Positions 10,560-21,725 of a stretch of DNA of 64,000 nucleotides are shown here, piece after piece. Numbering within the stretch: position 1 is the stretch's first letter; each line of letters opens with the position of its first letter. The notes under the pieces were generated by a model, which was not told where the DNA came from, did no database searches, and saw only the letters and a program-made list of their open reading frames with translations. A program made the translations under genes and the position numbers. This DNA is from Clitoria ternatea. Its lineage: Eukaryota; Streptophyta; Magnoliopsida; Fabales; Fabaceae. The DNA lies in NCBI GenBank assembly GCA_037962975.1, contig CM075676.1:92512001-92576000 (forward strand). The letters are read 5' to 3'.

Positions 10560-11250
10560 TAACATGAAATACCACAGCTTCAATATCTTCTTTTGATCTT
10601 ATTTGAGGTATATAAACATATTAATGTTGAGCTAACTTTTTTAACAGAAATTTTTTTCATCTAAAAACTTGAACTAAAACCTCATTTAAGAGGAATAAAC
10701 ATATACACCTAAATGAACCAATCGCCCACAAGTTTTATTATTAACACTTTATGTACATATACCTATTAAGTTTTTTTTTTTATCAGAAATTTATACGATT
10801 AATATAACATAAATTCGACTTGCAATAATTGAAGTTTCTAATTTCTCTATAATTATAAAAAAAATGTTACTCCTTTTGTATTATATTACTATTTTTGTGA
10901 CCTTTGAGAATTTTTTTCTCTTAATATAATATTTTCTTTTAAATTTTTATGTCATTAATTATTTTTAAACTAAAATATTCCTATTAAATAAGTAACTCTT
11001 ATTGGAATTTAAAAAGATAACAAATAAATTACACTGCTTAAAATATTTAACTCTCCTATTATAATTGGTTGCTATAAAGATTAATTTTCCTTCTTATTAT
11101 TGACTTTGTCTTTTCTTATGGAATACAAGTCATTAAGTATAATGAACAGAGAATTAATTGAGAGAGAATGAATGGAAAAAAAATAATATTTTTTTATCAA
11201 CAAAAAAATTAAGAGCATTTACTACATCTTTTGCTATTTTACCTTAAACA
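10560..11250. other. AT-rich intergenic, nothing recognised
   Basis: Very AT-rich sequence between the HSP70 pseudogene and the next LTR. No gene, repeat unit or RNA structure was recognised. Confidence 0.5.
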
Positions 11251-11529
11251 TTTAATGAAACAACCCGACTTAATTAAAGGCAAAACCCGAGACCAGGAAA
11301 TTTTTTTCCAAAAATTCAACATTCCAATGTTCACAAAACAACTCAGAATGGAGTCGGGATGAAATAACAACAATCCGGAGTTAAGGGAAAGTGGAAACTG
11401 ATCAGATAAGAAGAGAAGACCGGGTCCTTATGCCACACGTTGGCAGAACCCAGCTTCAGATTAAACTAAGCCAGCAGGAGACAACGCCTGAGCGAGCCCT
11501 TCCTCGCTGGAGCGAATCCCTCATTCGCT

Positions 11530-12130
11530 GAAGCGAACCATTCACTCGGATTAGGGGATTCCGTTCACTCGGGAACGATCCCAACATACATGCCTCCCTC
11601 GGAAGTTCTTACATAGCTCCTTATCTTTATTCAGGAAGGTCACTCACATGTCCCACTCGAAAAATGATAGTTATTCCACTCGGAATCTATAAACTTCTCT
11701 CACCCGGAATATTTCCCCAGTCATCACTCGGAGGCACCTCAGCCTCAACACATTCGGAAATGTATCAGACATTCTTCACTCAGGATATTCTAAACTTCCT
11801 CACTCGGAGATCACTTAACCTATCTTCCCTCGGAAGGGGTCTCCACCATCAAGTTCCATTCAAAATTACTCCGACCTCACATCACTCGGAGGAATTCACC
11901 AAGTTAAGTCTCACTCGGACTTATTTAAATCTTATCCACTCGGAATACATAACCTTATTCACTCGGAATATATAATCTCATTCACTCGGAAGATATAACC
12001 TCAATCAAGACCATCACAACCCCTCTTCCTTCGGAAGTGGTTCAATCGGGATTTCCACTCGGGAAAGAGGCTCACTCGCCCAAAGTCTCACTCGGAAACG
12101 GCTCTCAGCTATACCCCACACGGAACCATT
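11530..12130 (+). repeat. Dispersed CACTCGGAA motif cluster
   Basis: The word (T/C)CACTCGGA(A/G) or a one-base variant recurs roughly every 20-35 bp through this 600-bp part of the solo LTR, and less densely to about 12650. Spacing is irregular and the sequence between words differs, so it is not a simple tandem array. Confidence 0.7.
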
Positions 12131-13016
12131 GGTCCTTGACGTTTTCCTTGTAACAGAACCTCTCAAATAACTCAACAACTTTATAACATCATACATAATA
12201 TATACTCAGAATACTGGGTAATTCAAATTCGTTCATATTAATACGTGTTCAACAAGACAGAGTTCCTAAGAGCCGGCCAAGGCTTTAACATATCTATTTT
12301 ATAATCGGTGCAGCACACTATGTACACCACAACAGCATAGATACCCATCACTCGGGTTTAAGGCCTTCTCGTCATTCACCACACCGACCTGCATATACTG
12401 AAAAATATAGCCACAGTAGGGGTGAGCTTTTACATATTAAATGACAGTTATTGACTCGGATTAATCCTCAATTCTCAGCTATACAATAACATTTCTCAAT
12501 CAGCAATAATACACCCTGTCATTCAATATGAATACTCTAACAACGTTATCCACTCGGGATTCATGCAATTCAATCAGGACTAAGTAATTCACACCATTCG
12601 CAATCACATATGCTCACAGCCATAACATCACCTTGCACTCGGCAACAATACCAATGTACATATATTCACCCAGTCAGAATTCACTCTAATTATTCATGGC
12701 TATATCAATCATGCTATTCACAACAGCATTTACACATATACATATATATATATATATACAATCACATTGAGCTCATCAACAGTATAAGTGTGCACACATC
12801 ATTTTAGTCAGATCCGATTATTCATTATTAAATTTTATTGTTGCAACATAGGCTCCAAGCCTTTTTCTCAGCTCCAAGCTGATCCGACCGTTTTACTGGT
12901 AGCAAACCGTTTGCCCTCACATGTAACACAGTCACTCCAAGCGACAACGGAAGTGTTACGGGCAGCCCCGAGTCCAACCCGGTAGGCTTGCCTTGAGTCC
13001 AACCCAAGGTCTTTCA

Positions 13017-13260
13017 TCAAGCGTCCAACGCTAATGCACTCGGCATTGCCTTGAGTCCAACCCAAGGTCTTTTATTATATTTCACACGTATTCATCTGAT
13101 TGTCGATCCTGTATTAAGCGTCCCACGCTATATGCTCTCGGCAATTCCAATGGCGAATCAGATACATACGGTCTTATTCATCAAGCGTCCAACGCTAATG
13201 CACTCGGCATTACCTTGAGTCCAACCCAAGGTCTTTTATTATATTTCACACGTATTCATC
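13017..13260 (+). repeat. 80-bp direct repeat 164 bp apart inside the solo LTR
   Basis: 13017-13096 and 13181-13260 are nearly identical, sharing TCAAGCGTCCAACGCTAATG, GCACTCGGCATT and TTATATTTCACACGTATTCA. A partial third copy of the CCTTGAGTCCAACCCAAGGT segment lies at 12990-13020. Confidence 0.9.
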
Positions 13261-14390
13261 AGTATAACAGTGTCATTTCACTCGTTAACACCACATAACA
13301 CATGCAATCATTACAAATCACCAGGACTCAGCACTGCATTCACATATCTCATGCAATCGGTAACCACATTCCATTACATGCATTTCATGTTTTAATAAAA
13401 AAATCCTAAACGTGGTCAACATACCAAGTTTACATTTCATGCATTCAGCATTATCAATAAGATCGACATACCTCTCATGCAATCGGCATTCACATAACAT
13501 TTTCATAATTATCAACATGCAATTCAACATAAGATTCCAAACGGGAATCAACATATCAACCCACATCTCATGCATTCGGTAATCGTAATGACATTCACAT
13601 TTACATGCATTCACTCAGCATTTCTCAAAAATATCGACAAGTACTCATGGACGGAATCACCACAACACTAGACAGATCTCAGCTATCACAAATCCGGGCG
13701 TTGCATGCACTATTACTCAATCACAACACATAAATCAAACATAACACAACACATTAAAGTAAATTCACCCGGAACCCGTCCATAAACCATGCATTTGAAA
13801 TGTAAAGCGCCCCCTACCTAGAATGAAGATTCCAGAAGCTCCATAAGCTTACAGCACCGACCAATCGTCCATCGGTCACTCGTTCTCAACAGAACGACCC
13901 AACTTTCAGTCGTTCAGCACAGCACCCTGCTCCCAGCTTGGAAGAACCAGAAGCTGTTTCCTCGAGCTAACAATGCCAACCAATCATCCTTCGACCGCTC
14001 CTTCCAGATCACACAACCTCTGGGTTCAGACGCTGGACTCAGCACTCAGCTTGGGGAACCCAAAGCTGTTTCCACACCCTCGAACAGTCTGATCTTGCAA
14101 ACAATGGAGGGTTCCCGCCTTAGGATATCACAACGTCGCTGAGTTGGATAAAGGAGAAGATGGAGACGAATGAGGAGGAGACGAAAGAACAGCAGGGAAG
14201 GAGACTGGTTGCATGCACAGAGGGAACTGCATAATTCCCACTCTCTTTGGCTTGACAAGGAAGAAGAAGAAGAAAAAACTTGGAAGAAGTACAGGACAGC
14301 GTCACTATATCCTCGAAGGGAAGAAGCTCCCAATTCTCTCGATCCTTTCCAGCTTAACGCAAAATGAATGATGTGAAGAGAGAGACCAGA

Positions 14391-14403
14391 CCCCTTTTAT
14401 ACC
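14391..14403 (-). promoter_or_regulatory. TATA box of the solo LTR
   Basis: Minus-strand GGTATAAAAGGGG, about 130 bp inside the LTR's transcriptional start side, placed as a retrotransposon U3 promoter would be. It points toward the HSP70 pseudogene. Confidence 0.5.
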
Positions 14404-14536
14404 ATCAGGGGCACATGCGTCATTTCCTGACATTATTATTATTATTCAGCCATTAGCTTAATCAACCAATAATCTTAATTCTGCAATTAACCTTACTCGG
14501 TAATTAATTCAAAAAGAACCAGGATGTTACATTTAA

Positions 14537-15119
14537 TATTTCTACGTTTATACAATTAATAGATAACAGTGAAATTTAACTTTAAAAAATTTTGAATAGA
14601 TAAAATTATCATTTTTATAATATCAAGACAATAATTACTTTTCTAAAACTATGTGTTTATTTTATAATATAAAACAAAAGAAGTATCTAGTTATTAATCA
14701 CTAATATCCTAGATAATCATAAAATGGTGTACTATTATTTTTTTCTCTCATAATTATTTTATTAAATTAAGATTTTGAGTGATATGATGGTATCATCACC
14801 TGAGTGTTTCTCTAATAATTAATAAGGAACATAACAGATTTAATTTTAAACAATAATAGATTTTATTATGAATTGGCTAGTCTCCCTTCAATATATTGTC
14901 AATGAAGAAAAATCTTTTATAAACCGGCTTCTTATGATTCCAGGGGCGTATAATTGTCGCCGTTAGTAACTTTTTAGCGTATTTCTTTCTTGAAGAATAT
15001 TAATAATTCACATTATATTTAATATGAGGAGTTAGTTGTATTTGATAATGGGACACCTTAAACTTAGACCTCTCCAACTGAAGTATATTTCATTTTGGCC
15101 TGATATTGTTACCCAAGTG
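14537..15119. other. AT-rich intergenic, nothing recognised
   Basis: No coding or structural signal was recognised between the solo LTR and the dispersed repeat that follows. Confidence 0.5.
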
Positions 15120-16350
15120 GCTTTTAAAGAACTTAAAAGGGGGTGAATTGATTAGTTGGAAGCTTGTTACTAATAATTTTCTCTTTTAAAAATCTTATTA
15201 TGCAATGTCAAATGATTCTAAAAAACAATACTTAAAATGTAAAGAGTTAAGGGATAGAGAAATGCAAACAAATATTTTATACTGGTTCGACCAACACCTG
15301 CCTACATCCAGTCCTCAAGATCCCTTGAGATTTTCACTATAACTATAACAAGTTACAACATCAAAGCACTCTCACACATCTGGGATACCACACCCTTATG
15401 TGGAGCCTACGACCTTGTAAGAGTCTCACCCTTGACTTTACACTGCTAGGGATGCCTCACCCTAGACTTAATCCCCTTAGGATACCTCACCCTAGATACA
15501 CTGCTAGGGATCACCGTAGACTTTTCCCTTTTAGGATATTTCACCCAAGATAATATAAGAATGTTGAAACTCTCTCTCAAATAGTGGATAGAATAATTTG
15601 AAGCTTAATGGTAATACATAAGTATAAAAATGGTCTTTGAATATCATAAAGTGTTTCTTAAATTGATTTTTAAAGAATGATAACATGTTTCTTAAAATCC
15701 ATTGTCTTATGTAAAGATTGAAAGAATTGTTATATTTTTGCAAATTGAATACATCTATTTATAGCAATTTAAGAGATGCAATTGATTGATGAAAAGATAC
15801 CTTTTGATGTTGGAAATGTGCATTTTCAAATGAATGTGTTCATTGAAAGGTTTGGGTAAGAGGACATGTCTTTTCATGCATGAAACAAGGAAAAGATGCA
15901 TCTTTTCATGCATTCTAATGTTGTGGTAATCGATTACCATAAACTTGTAATTGATTACAGCATTTCAAATTTTAACCGTATTATTTAAAATTCAATTTTA
16001 ACCTAACGGTTAAGTGTGTAATCGATTACACCATATTGGTAATCGATTACATGCCTTTAAAAATCATTTTTAACCCAACGGTTAAGTGTGTAATCGATTA
16101 CATCAAATTGGTAATCGATTGCATGCTTTTTAATTTTGTGAAAATGCTTTTCAAATGCATGTTATGAAGGTTTTAATTTAATCCTAAGGTCATATTGATA
16201 CTTGATTAAAACCTTACATGTGTGCTAAGACCTTTTGGACATTGATTCTTTATTCCTTTGACTTGTTGGTCTTGCTTTTTTGTTGATTCATTTTTCTTCA
16301 AATCTTGGCGTTCATGATTGATTTTTTTTAGAACTTACAACCTTTTGTCA
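15120..16350. repeat. Legume dispersed repeat with GTAATCGATTAC palindromes
   Basis: The unit opens AAAAGGGGGTGAATTGATTAG and runs through a 'ACTGGTTCGACCAACACCTG' block, a series of 'CACCCTAGAC/CTGCTAGGGAT' repeats (15380-15540), and 15930-16125, where GTAATCGATTAC or a one-base variant occurs about six times inside two ~72-bp direct repeats (AACGGTTAAGTGTGTAATCG...). It ends near TTGTCATTATCAAAAC. I recognise this layout as a common legume retroelement-derived repeat but cannot assign a family, and no TSD was found. Confidence 0.6.
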
Positions 16351-16378
16351 TTATCAAAACTTTGGTTCACATATAACT

Positions 16379-16735
16379 AATTTTGATATATCTTATATTA
16401 GTATGTGATTAATTTTGATATATTTTATATTAGTATCTTAATCAACTTTGATATATCTTAAATTGATGTCTTAATGTTTGGTATACCTTAAATTGGTACT
16501 CTGTCCGACTCTAATATTCTTTAGATTGGTACTTCAATCCATTCTCATATACTCTATTAGTACCTAGGTCAATTAAGTATACACCATATTAGTATTCTAG
16601 CTAACTCTAGTATACTCGTGTTATTACTAAGGCCAACTAAATATACATTAGATTGGTATCCTAGCCAACTCTGGTATATCTCAAATTAGTATAATGACCA
16701 TCTCTGATATACCTCAAACCCTGAACCATTGTACA
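16379..16735 (+). repeat. Degenerate 32-33-bp minisatellite, about eleven units
   Basis: Units follow the pattern AACT(C/T)TGATATACCTTAAATT-(A/G)GTATCCTAATCC with drift from copy to copy. Eleven can be counted between 16379 and 16735. Each has the order 'T-A-T-A ... ATTAGTAT/ATTGGTA'. It lies directly beside a transposon with intact TSDs and separates two repeat families. Confidence 0.8.
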
Positions 16736-16867
16736 TCTAAGTTTGGGTATACCATTGAATATCAGACATACACGCACATATACCATATGCACCTGTCATG
16801 TTACCTGAAAGATCCCTCCAAATTCACATAAGTCACTTGTTAAACAATCATCACCTCTATACATATC

Positions 16868-17587
16868 TAGAGCTGGGTATACGGGTCCGGACCCGTAGGC
16901 CGGCCTGTTTAATTACTCCTTATGCGGGTTACGGGTCAAAAAAATTAAACTATTTAAAAAGTGGGCTTATAGGTTGGGACCGTGTAAACCACGGTTTAAA
17001 CTGTTCTAGCCCGCAGGTTCAAACGGCACCACACCCAACCCTAAAGTTAACTTAACTCTCTCCTCGCACTTTCTCTTCTCTCAAATGGCGCCACACCCAC
17101 TCCCTTAGTGCCCACATAACGTACACACTGTCGCTCTCTCTGGCTTTGCTCGTCTCTCTCTGTCTCTAATCTCTCACGGAGGAAGGAGTCACGGACTCAC
17201 AGTCTCACTCTCTAGCTCTCTCTCTATGTCTTTGGTTTACACTTCATACCATGAGTTGACCACAACCAATCAACCCTGACTCAAATCGGTGTTCACGCAC
17301 CAAACCACGACCCAAATTGACATTCATGCACCAGTCAACCATGAGTTCACGCACAAGTCATGACGACATTGACAAATCCTTCCCTGAATTTGGTAGTCAC
17401 GACCACGACCCAATGTTTTAGGTCCAACAATTTCAAAGGAGAACAAAAAGCAAAAATAATTAGTCATACATGGGTTGGCCCACAGGTTCGCGGTCCTGAC
17501 ACGAATCCAAAAAAATGAACCCATTTAGGAAGTGGATTCTGCGGGCCAGTCTGTTAAGGAACGGGCTGACCCGTATACCCAACTTTA
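16868..17587. mobile_element. Non-autonomous hAT-type DNA transposon, 720 bp
   Basis: The ends TAGAGCTGGGTATACGGGTC and (reverse complement of the right end) TAAAGTTGGGTATACGGGTC match at 18 of 20 positions. They are flanked by the perfect 8-bp duplication TACATATC (16860-16867 and 17588-17595). Eight-base TSDs and TA(G/A)-starting TIRs of this form are typical of hAT elements. Subterminal GGGTC/GACCC words recur near both ends. There is no transposase; the ORFs inside (e.g. 16798-17055) have no motifs. It was inserted close to the edge of the minisatellite. Confidence 0.88.
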
Positions 17588-17595
17588 TACATATC

Positions 17596-18249
17596 ATCAA
17601 CTATGAATACAACTCTCTAAATACGTAAAATACATCATTTTTATCCTTGATATAACTTAGGTTATTTGTTAGCGTCACATATGTCTTTTAGGACACACCT
17701 TATTCCAATCCCTTATTGACATTTGTGCTAGTTAAAAGTATGTGATTAACGTTGTACAATAGATTCACGTCTCAAACATCGAATTAGGAAGTGGATTTAT
17801 TTATTTTAACAAAAGTTTCAAATGGATGCGGGGGTGAAAAAAAAAAGGTGAGAATTCACAACTGGTATTAAAACAACCTTGAAAATGAAAAAGGATAAAA
17901 AAGCCATTAGCACGGCTAGCTAACGAAGAGCCTCTCATATTTTTATGTGGGTTGCGATTAATGGAAAAGGAAATGGTTGATACTTGATCTTTGGTCCCGA
18001 CAACAATTGTAATAAATCATGTTTACCAGCTTATTCGAATTCCAATTTCTTGAATTACTACACGTTCACACTCATAATTTTCCCTATTATCTATTTTATC
18101 TTTGTTAGTCTTTTGAGTTTCCACATTTTTCATCTTTATTTTCGTATTGAGGAGTTGCTGTGTCATGTTATTTCCTACTTATATATATTTCTAGACTCCT
18201 ACACAAATTCTTTTGACGACCTTAATTGTCACCTTTAGTTTGAAAGAGG
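17596..18249. other. 5' flank of the HSP70 gene
   Basis: Non-coding upstream region of the intact HSP70 gene. The last ~70 bp (CACAAATTCTTTTGACGACC ... TTTGAAAGAGG) is conserved in the inverted pseudogene, marking it as likely 5' UTR. One heat-shock-element-like pair lies at 18047-18054. No strong TATA box was identified. Confidence 0.5.
18047..18054 (+). promoter_or_regulatory. Possible weak heat-shock element
   Basis: TTCTTGAA is an inverted pair of the nGAAn units bound by heat-shock factors. A further TTC lies just upstream but at the wrong spacing, so at most two good units are present where functional elements usually have three. It is about 200 bp upstream of the HSP70 start codon. 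Confidence 0.2.
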
Positions 18250-20240
18250 ATGGCCAACAAGAATCCAGAACTTGCCATAGGAATCGACCTTGGCACAACT
18301 TACTCATGTGTTGCAGTGTGGGAAGAGCAGAAGAATAGAGTTCAGATAATACACAATGAACAAGGCAACACCACCACACCTTCCTGTGTTGCCTTCACTG
18401 ACCATCAAAGGTTGATAGGTGATGCCGCTAAAAATCAAGCTGCTACCAACCCAGAAAACACCATCTTTGGTAATATCTTTCACTCTTACTTCCTTTAAAT
18501 ATATACTACAGTTACGATTATTTGGCAGGTGAAATTTTTTCTTAAAATTTTGCAGACGCTAAGAGGTTAATTGGTAGGAAATACAGCGATTCCATTATTC
18601 AAAATGCTGTAATGTCATGGCCATTCAAGGTCATTGCCGGTCCTAAGGACAGACCCATGGTTGTGGTCACGTACAAGGGCCAGCAAAAATGCCTTTTTGC
18701 TGAGGAAATTTCATCAGCGGTCCTTGTAAAACTGAAAGAGATTGCAGAGGCATATTTGAATTCACCAGTAAAGAATGCTGTTATTACTGTTCCAGCTTAT
18801 TTCAATGACTCACAGCGCAAATCCACCATGGTTGCTGGGGCTATTGCGGGCCTCAATGTTAAGCGGATAATCAATGAACCTACTGCTGCTGCTATCGCAT
18901 ATGGCCTTGACAAGAAAACTACTCATGGTGTTGGAGCAAGAAATGTTTTCATTTTTGACCTTGGTGGTGGCACATTTGATGTGTCTCTTCTCGTGATCAA
19001 GGATAATGTCCTTGAAGTTAAGGCAACTGGTGGAAACACTCACCTTGGGGGAGAGGACTTCGATGACAGAATGGTGAATTACTTCGTGGACGAGTTCAAA
19101 AGGAAACATAATGTGAACCTAAGAGGGAATTCTAAAGCCATGAGGAGACTGAGAAGTGCATGTGAGAGGGCGAAAAGAAGACTCTCCTCTGCCGTTTCTG
19201 CAGATATTGAGATAGATGCTTTATTTCAAGGCATCGACATCTCTTCATCCATGTCTCGTGCAAAGTTTGAGGAAATCAATATGGATCTATTTGAAGAGTG
19301 TATGGAAATAGTAGAGAGGTGTTTGGTTGATGCGGGATTGGAGCAGAGTAGTGTGGATGATGTTGTTCTTATTGGTGGCTCTTCTAGGATTCCAAAGCTG
19401 AAAGAGCTGTTGGAGGAATTTTTCGAGAGCAAGAATTTGTGCATGAGCATAAATCCTGATGAGGCAGTTGCATATGGTGCAGCTGTGCAGGCTACTTTGT
19501 TGACTGCAGACATTAAGAATGTTCCAAATTTGGTGCTCTTTGACGTTACTCCTTTGTCACTTGGTATATCTACCGAAGGAGATCTTATGAGTGTGTTGAT
19601 TCCACGGAACACTCCTATTCCGGCAAAGAAAACTAAAACATTTGCTACAAGCGAAGATAACCAACAAAAAGTTGATGTTCCGGTGTACGAGGGTGAGAGA
19701 ACAAGAACTAGTGATAACAATTTGTTGGGTTGTTTTTCTCTTTGTGGCTTTCCTCCTCTGATTGCTCGTGACTATCCTATAGAAGTCTGCTTTATTATTG
19801 ATGAAAATGGCATTTTAACTGTTTTTGCTGACGATATAGCCACTGGCAACAAGAATGAAATTATCATAGCCATGGACGATGGAAGAATGTCATCTGATGA
19901 TATTGAGAGAATGATTAAAGAAGCTGAGATGTTTAGTGATGAAGATAAGAAGCACAAGCAGTTGGTTTGGGCAAAGATTGATTTGGAAGATTACACTTAT
20001 AAGATGAAAAATGATATGAAGAATGGTATTTTTTGGTCTAAGATTTTACCACCGGACAAGCAGAAAATCAGGAAAGCGATTAGAGAAGCCAGAATTTTAG
20101 TCGGTGGTAACCGACAGACTGAAGCATGTGTGTATGAGAAATGTCTGAACAAGTGTAAGTGCATTTTTGAATCAGCAATGGCCAATATGAACCGTCCTTT
20201 GAGTAATGAGGTGATCGAATTGGATAATTCATGCAACTAA
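18250..20240 (+). CDS. Divergent cytosolic-type HSP70, two exons, no EEVD tail
   Basis: Exon 1 is 18250-18469 and exon 2 is 18556-20240, with an 86-nt phase-1 intron (TTTG|GTAATA ... TTGCAG|AC) at the position usual for plant cytosolic HSP70s. The product is 634 aa, an ATP-driven chaperone. The three family signatures are present: IDLGTTYS (about residues 12-19), IFDLGGGTFDVSLL, and VVLIGGSSRIPKLKE. The linker region reads LFDVTPLSLGI and the substrate domain keeps EGERTRTSDNNLLG. There is no signal or transit peptide, so cytosol/nucleus is expected. It is odd in several ways: the C-terminus ends NEVIELDNSCN instead of the EEVD that docks TPR co-chaperones such as HOP, the Gly-rich tail is missing, and the lid is unusually divergent (e.g. 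CLNKCKCIFESAM). It may be a specialised or relaxed paralogue. Its inverted broken copy lies at 8790-10467. Confidence 0.93.
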
Positions 20241-21198
20241 CATATGGTATATGGGAAGTTTTGAAGTTGAAGTGGCTTTATAAGTTATAATTGGGACTTC
20301 AATATTCTAATGCGAATGTTTATTATTGCTATTGGTAAAAATATATGTTGTCGTAATTTATATTCATATCAAATGCCTTTATTTTTATTCTAGTATTTTC
20401 TCTTCAGGTTAAGATATATTGTTATTTAATTAAATCGTAAATTAGTAAAGTGAGCATTCTAGATGAATTTTTTATTATTATCAATTCAATACAATTTAAT
20501 TTTAAATTTAATTATCATTCTTTTAAATTGATATCTTCATCAATTCAACTGTGGATTTTTTTTTTCAAAATGTTTTTTAAGGCATTTAAACTTATTAGTT
20601 TTTATCCGTAATCTTTTTACCTTCAATGTCTTACAAATACCATTGTCCGCATAGAATTCTTCGTAATTCTTTTTATAATGGTAGGCTGATGTCGAAGGTT
20701 AATTTACTTAGTTGATGAATATGGCGAAAACCACCCCCATTTCAAAAAATACATTTTTTATAAATAAATTTCAAATTTTATGTCCTCCTCTATTGTTTCT
20801 TTGTTCATCTGTTGTTGTGGTGTCTGCACTTTCTTGTGTAACTAGATTAAATTTTCAGAAATTAATTTATATTCATATATGAATTTGTTGAAACAAATAT
20901 ACTTCTAAAAATTAATTTTTATAATAAAATACTGAATGCGTTTAAGAAACTAGTTTTCAAAATTATATCTCATGTTTAGATTCGTAAGTTAATATAAAAA
21001 TATATTCAAAATTGTAAGATAATTGGTTGCCCTGAGTTAATTTCAAAAATATATCCAAAATACGTGCATGTTGGTAAATTAGTAAGATAATTGGTTGTCT
21101 TGAGTCCTAAGTTTTAGATAATGTCATTTTCTTAAAGAAAAAATTATTGAGAAAAATTTGTAATATGTAACTGTCTTGTTTGGATGAAATCTGAATAT
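20241..21198. other. 3' flank of HSP70, AT-rich, nothing recognised
   Basis: It includes the HSP70 3' untranslated region and AT-rich DNA up to the MULE target site. No gene was found. Confidence 0.5.
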
Positions 21199-21207
21199 TA
21201 TATATTA

Positions 21208-21401
21208 GACAGAACACCCCAGTTGGTCCCTGACTCCGTTGGAGTCGGACAATTAGATCCTCCACTTAGTAAGTTGGACCCGTTCATCCCCCACGTCCAC
21301 AATCGTCGGACACTTAGATCCCTGCCGTTAACAGACCCTGAACGGACGTTGGTTTCAGGTGACGTGGGTCGTTAATTGCCAACTAGGATTGCCACGTAAA
21401 C
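21208..21401 (+). repeat. Left TIR of the MULE
   Basis: 194 bp, from GACAGAACACCCC to GCCACGTAAAC. It is the inverted copy of 26759-26952. Beyond 21401 the two sides diverge. It probably contains the transposase promoter by analogy with MuDR. Confidence 0.95.
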
Positions 21402-21725
21402 GTAAACGACGTCGTTACCATTAGAAAGCCAAGGACCGAACGACATCGTTTTTGCTATTGCATCAGACAACAAAGGGGCAACGATAGTTAGGGTTTGTGT
21501 CTCATATGTTGAAGCCCTAATTTACTCAATTCTCTAAAATCATCTCGTTCTACAAAACCCTAATTCCTCATTCCCTCAATTTTCCCAAATCACTCTTGTT
21601 CTGCAAAAGCCGAATTCCCCATTCCCCCAATTCTCTCAAATACAAAAACCCCAAGTGAAACTCGAAGTCGTCACTTTGTCGACGTCCTCAAGGTTCGTGT
21701 TCGACGGTGCTCGTGTTCGACAGTT

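Larger units (their letters stand above)
11256..14531 (-). mobile_element. 3.3-kb solo LTR (gypsy type), 5-bp TSD
   Basis: The unit starts TGAAACAACCCG and ends GGATGTTACA (TG...CA; read on the minus strand it opens TGTAACATCC). It is flanked on both sides by TTTAA (11251-11255 and 14532-14536). It is 3276 bp long with no gag/pol frame, so it is best read as a solo LTR left by LTR-LTR recombination. Orientation is minus: a TATA-like GGTATAAAAGGGG lies at 14391-14403 on that strand, about 140 bp from the LTR start, as expected for a promoter in U3. The left half is packed with short CACTCGGAA-type words. The TGTAACA-type end and the large size resemble the Tekay-like LTRs at 46-60 kb. Confidence 0.8.

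Noticed and set aside
12737..12762. AT/TA dinucleotide run, and similar runs near 39200, 40704 and 48110
   Set aside because: Ordinary microsatellites in AT-rich plant DNA; no further meaning seen.
16798..17055. 85-aa ORF
   Set aside because: It crosses the TSD and left end of the hAT-type element, so it cannot be an ancestral gene.
19226..19720. 164-aa minus-strand ORF inside HSP70
   Set aside because: Antisense shadow of the conserved HSP70 frame.
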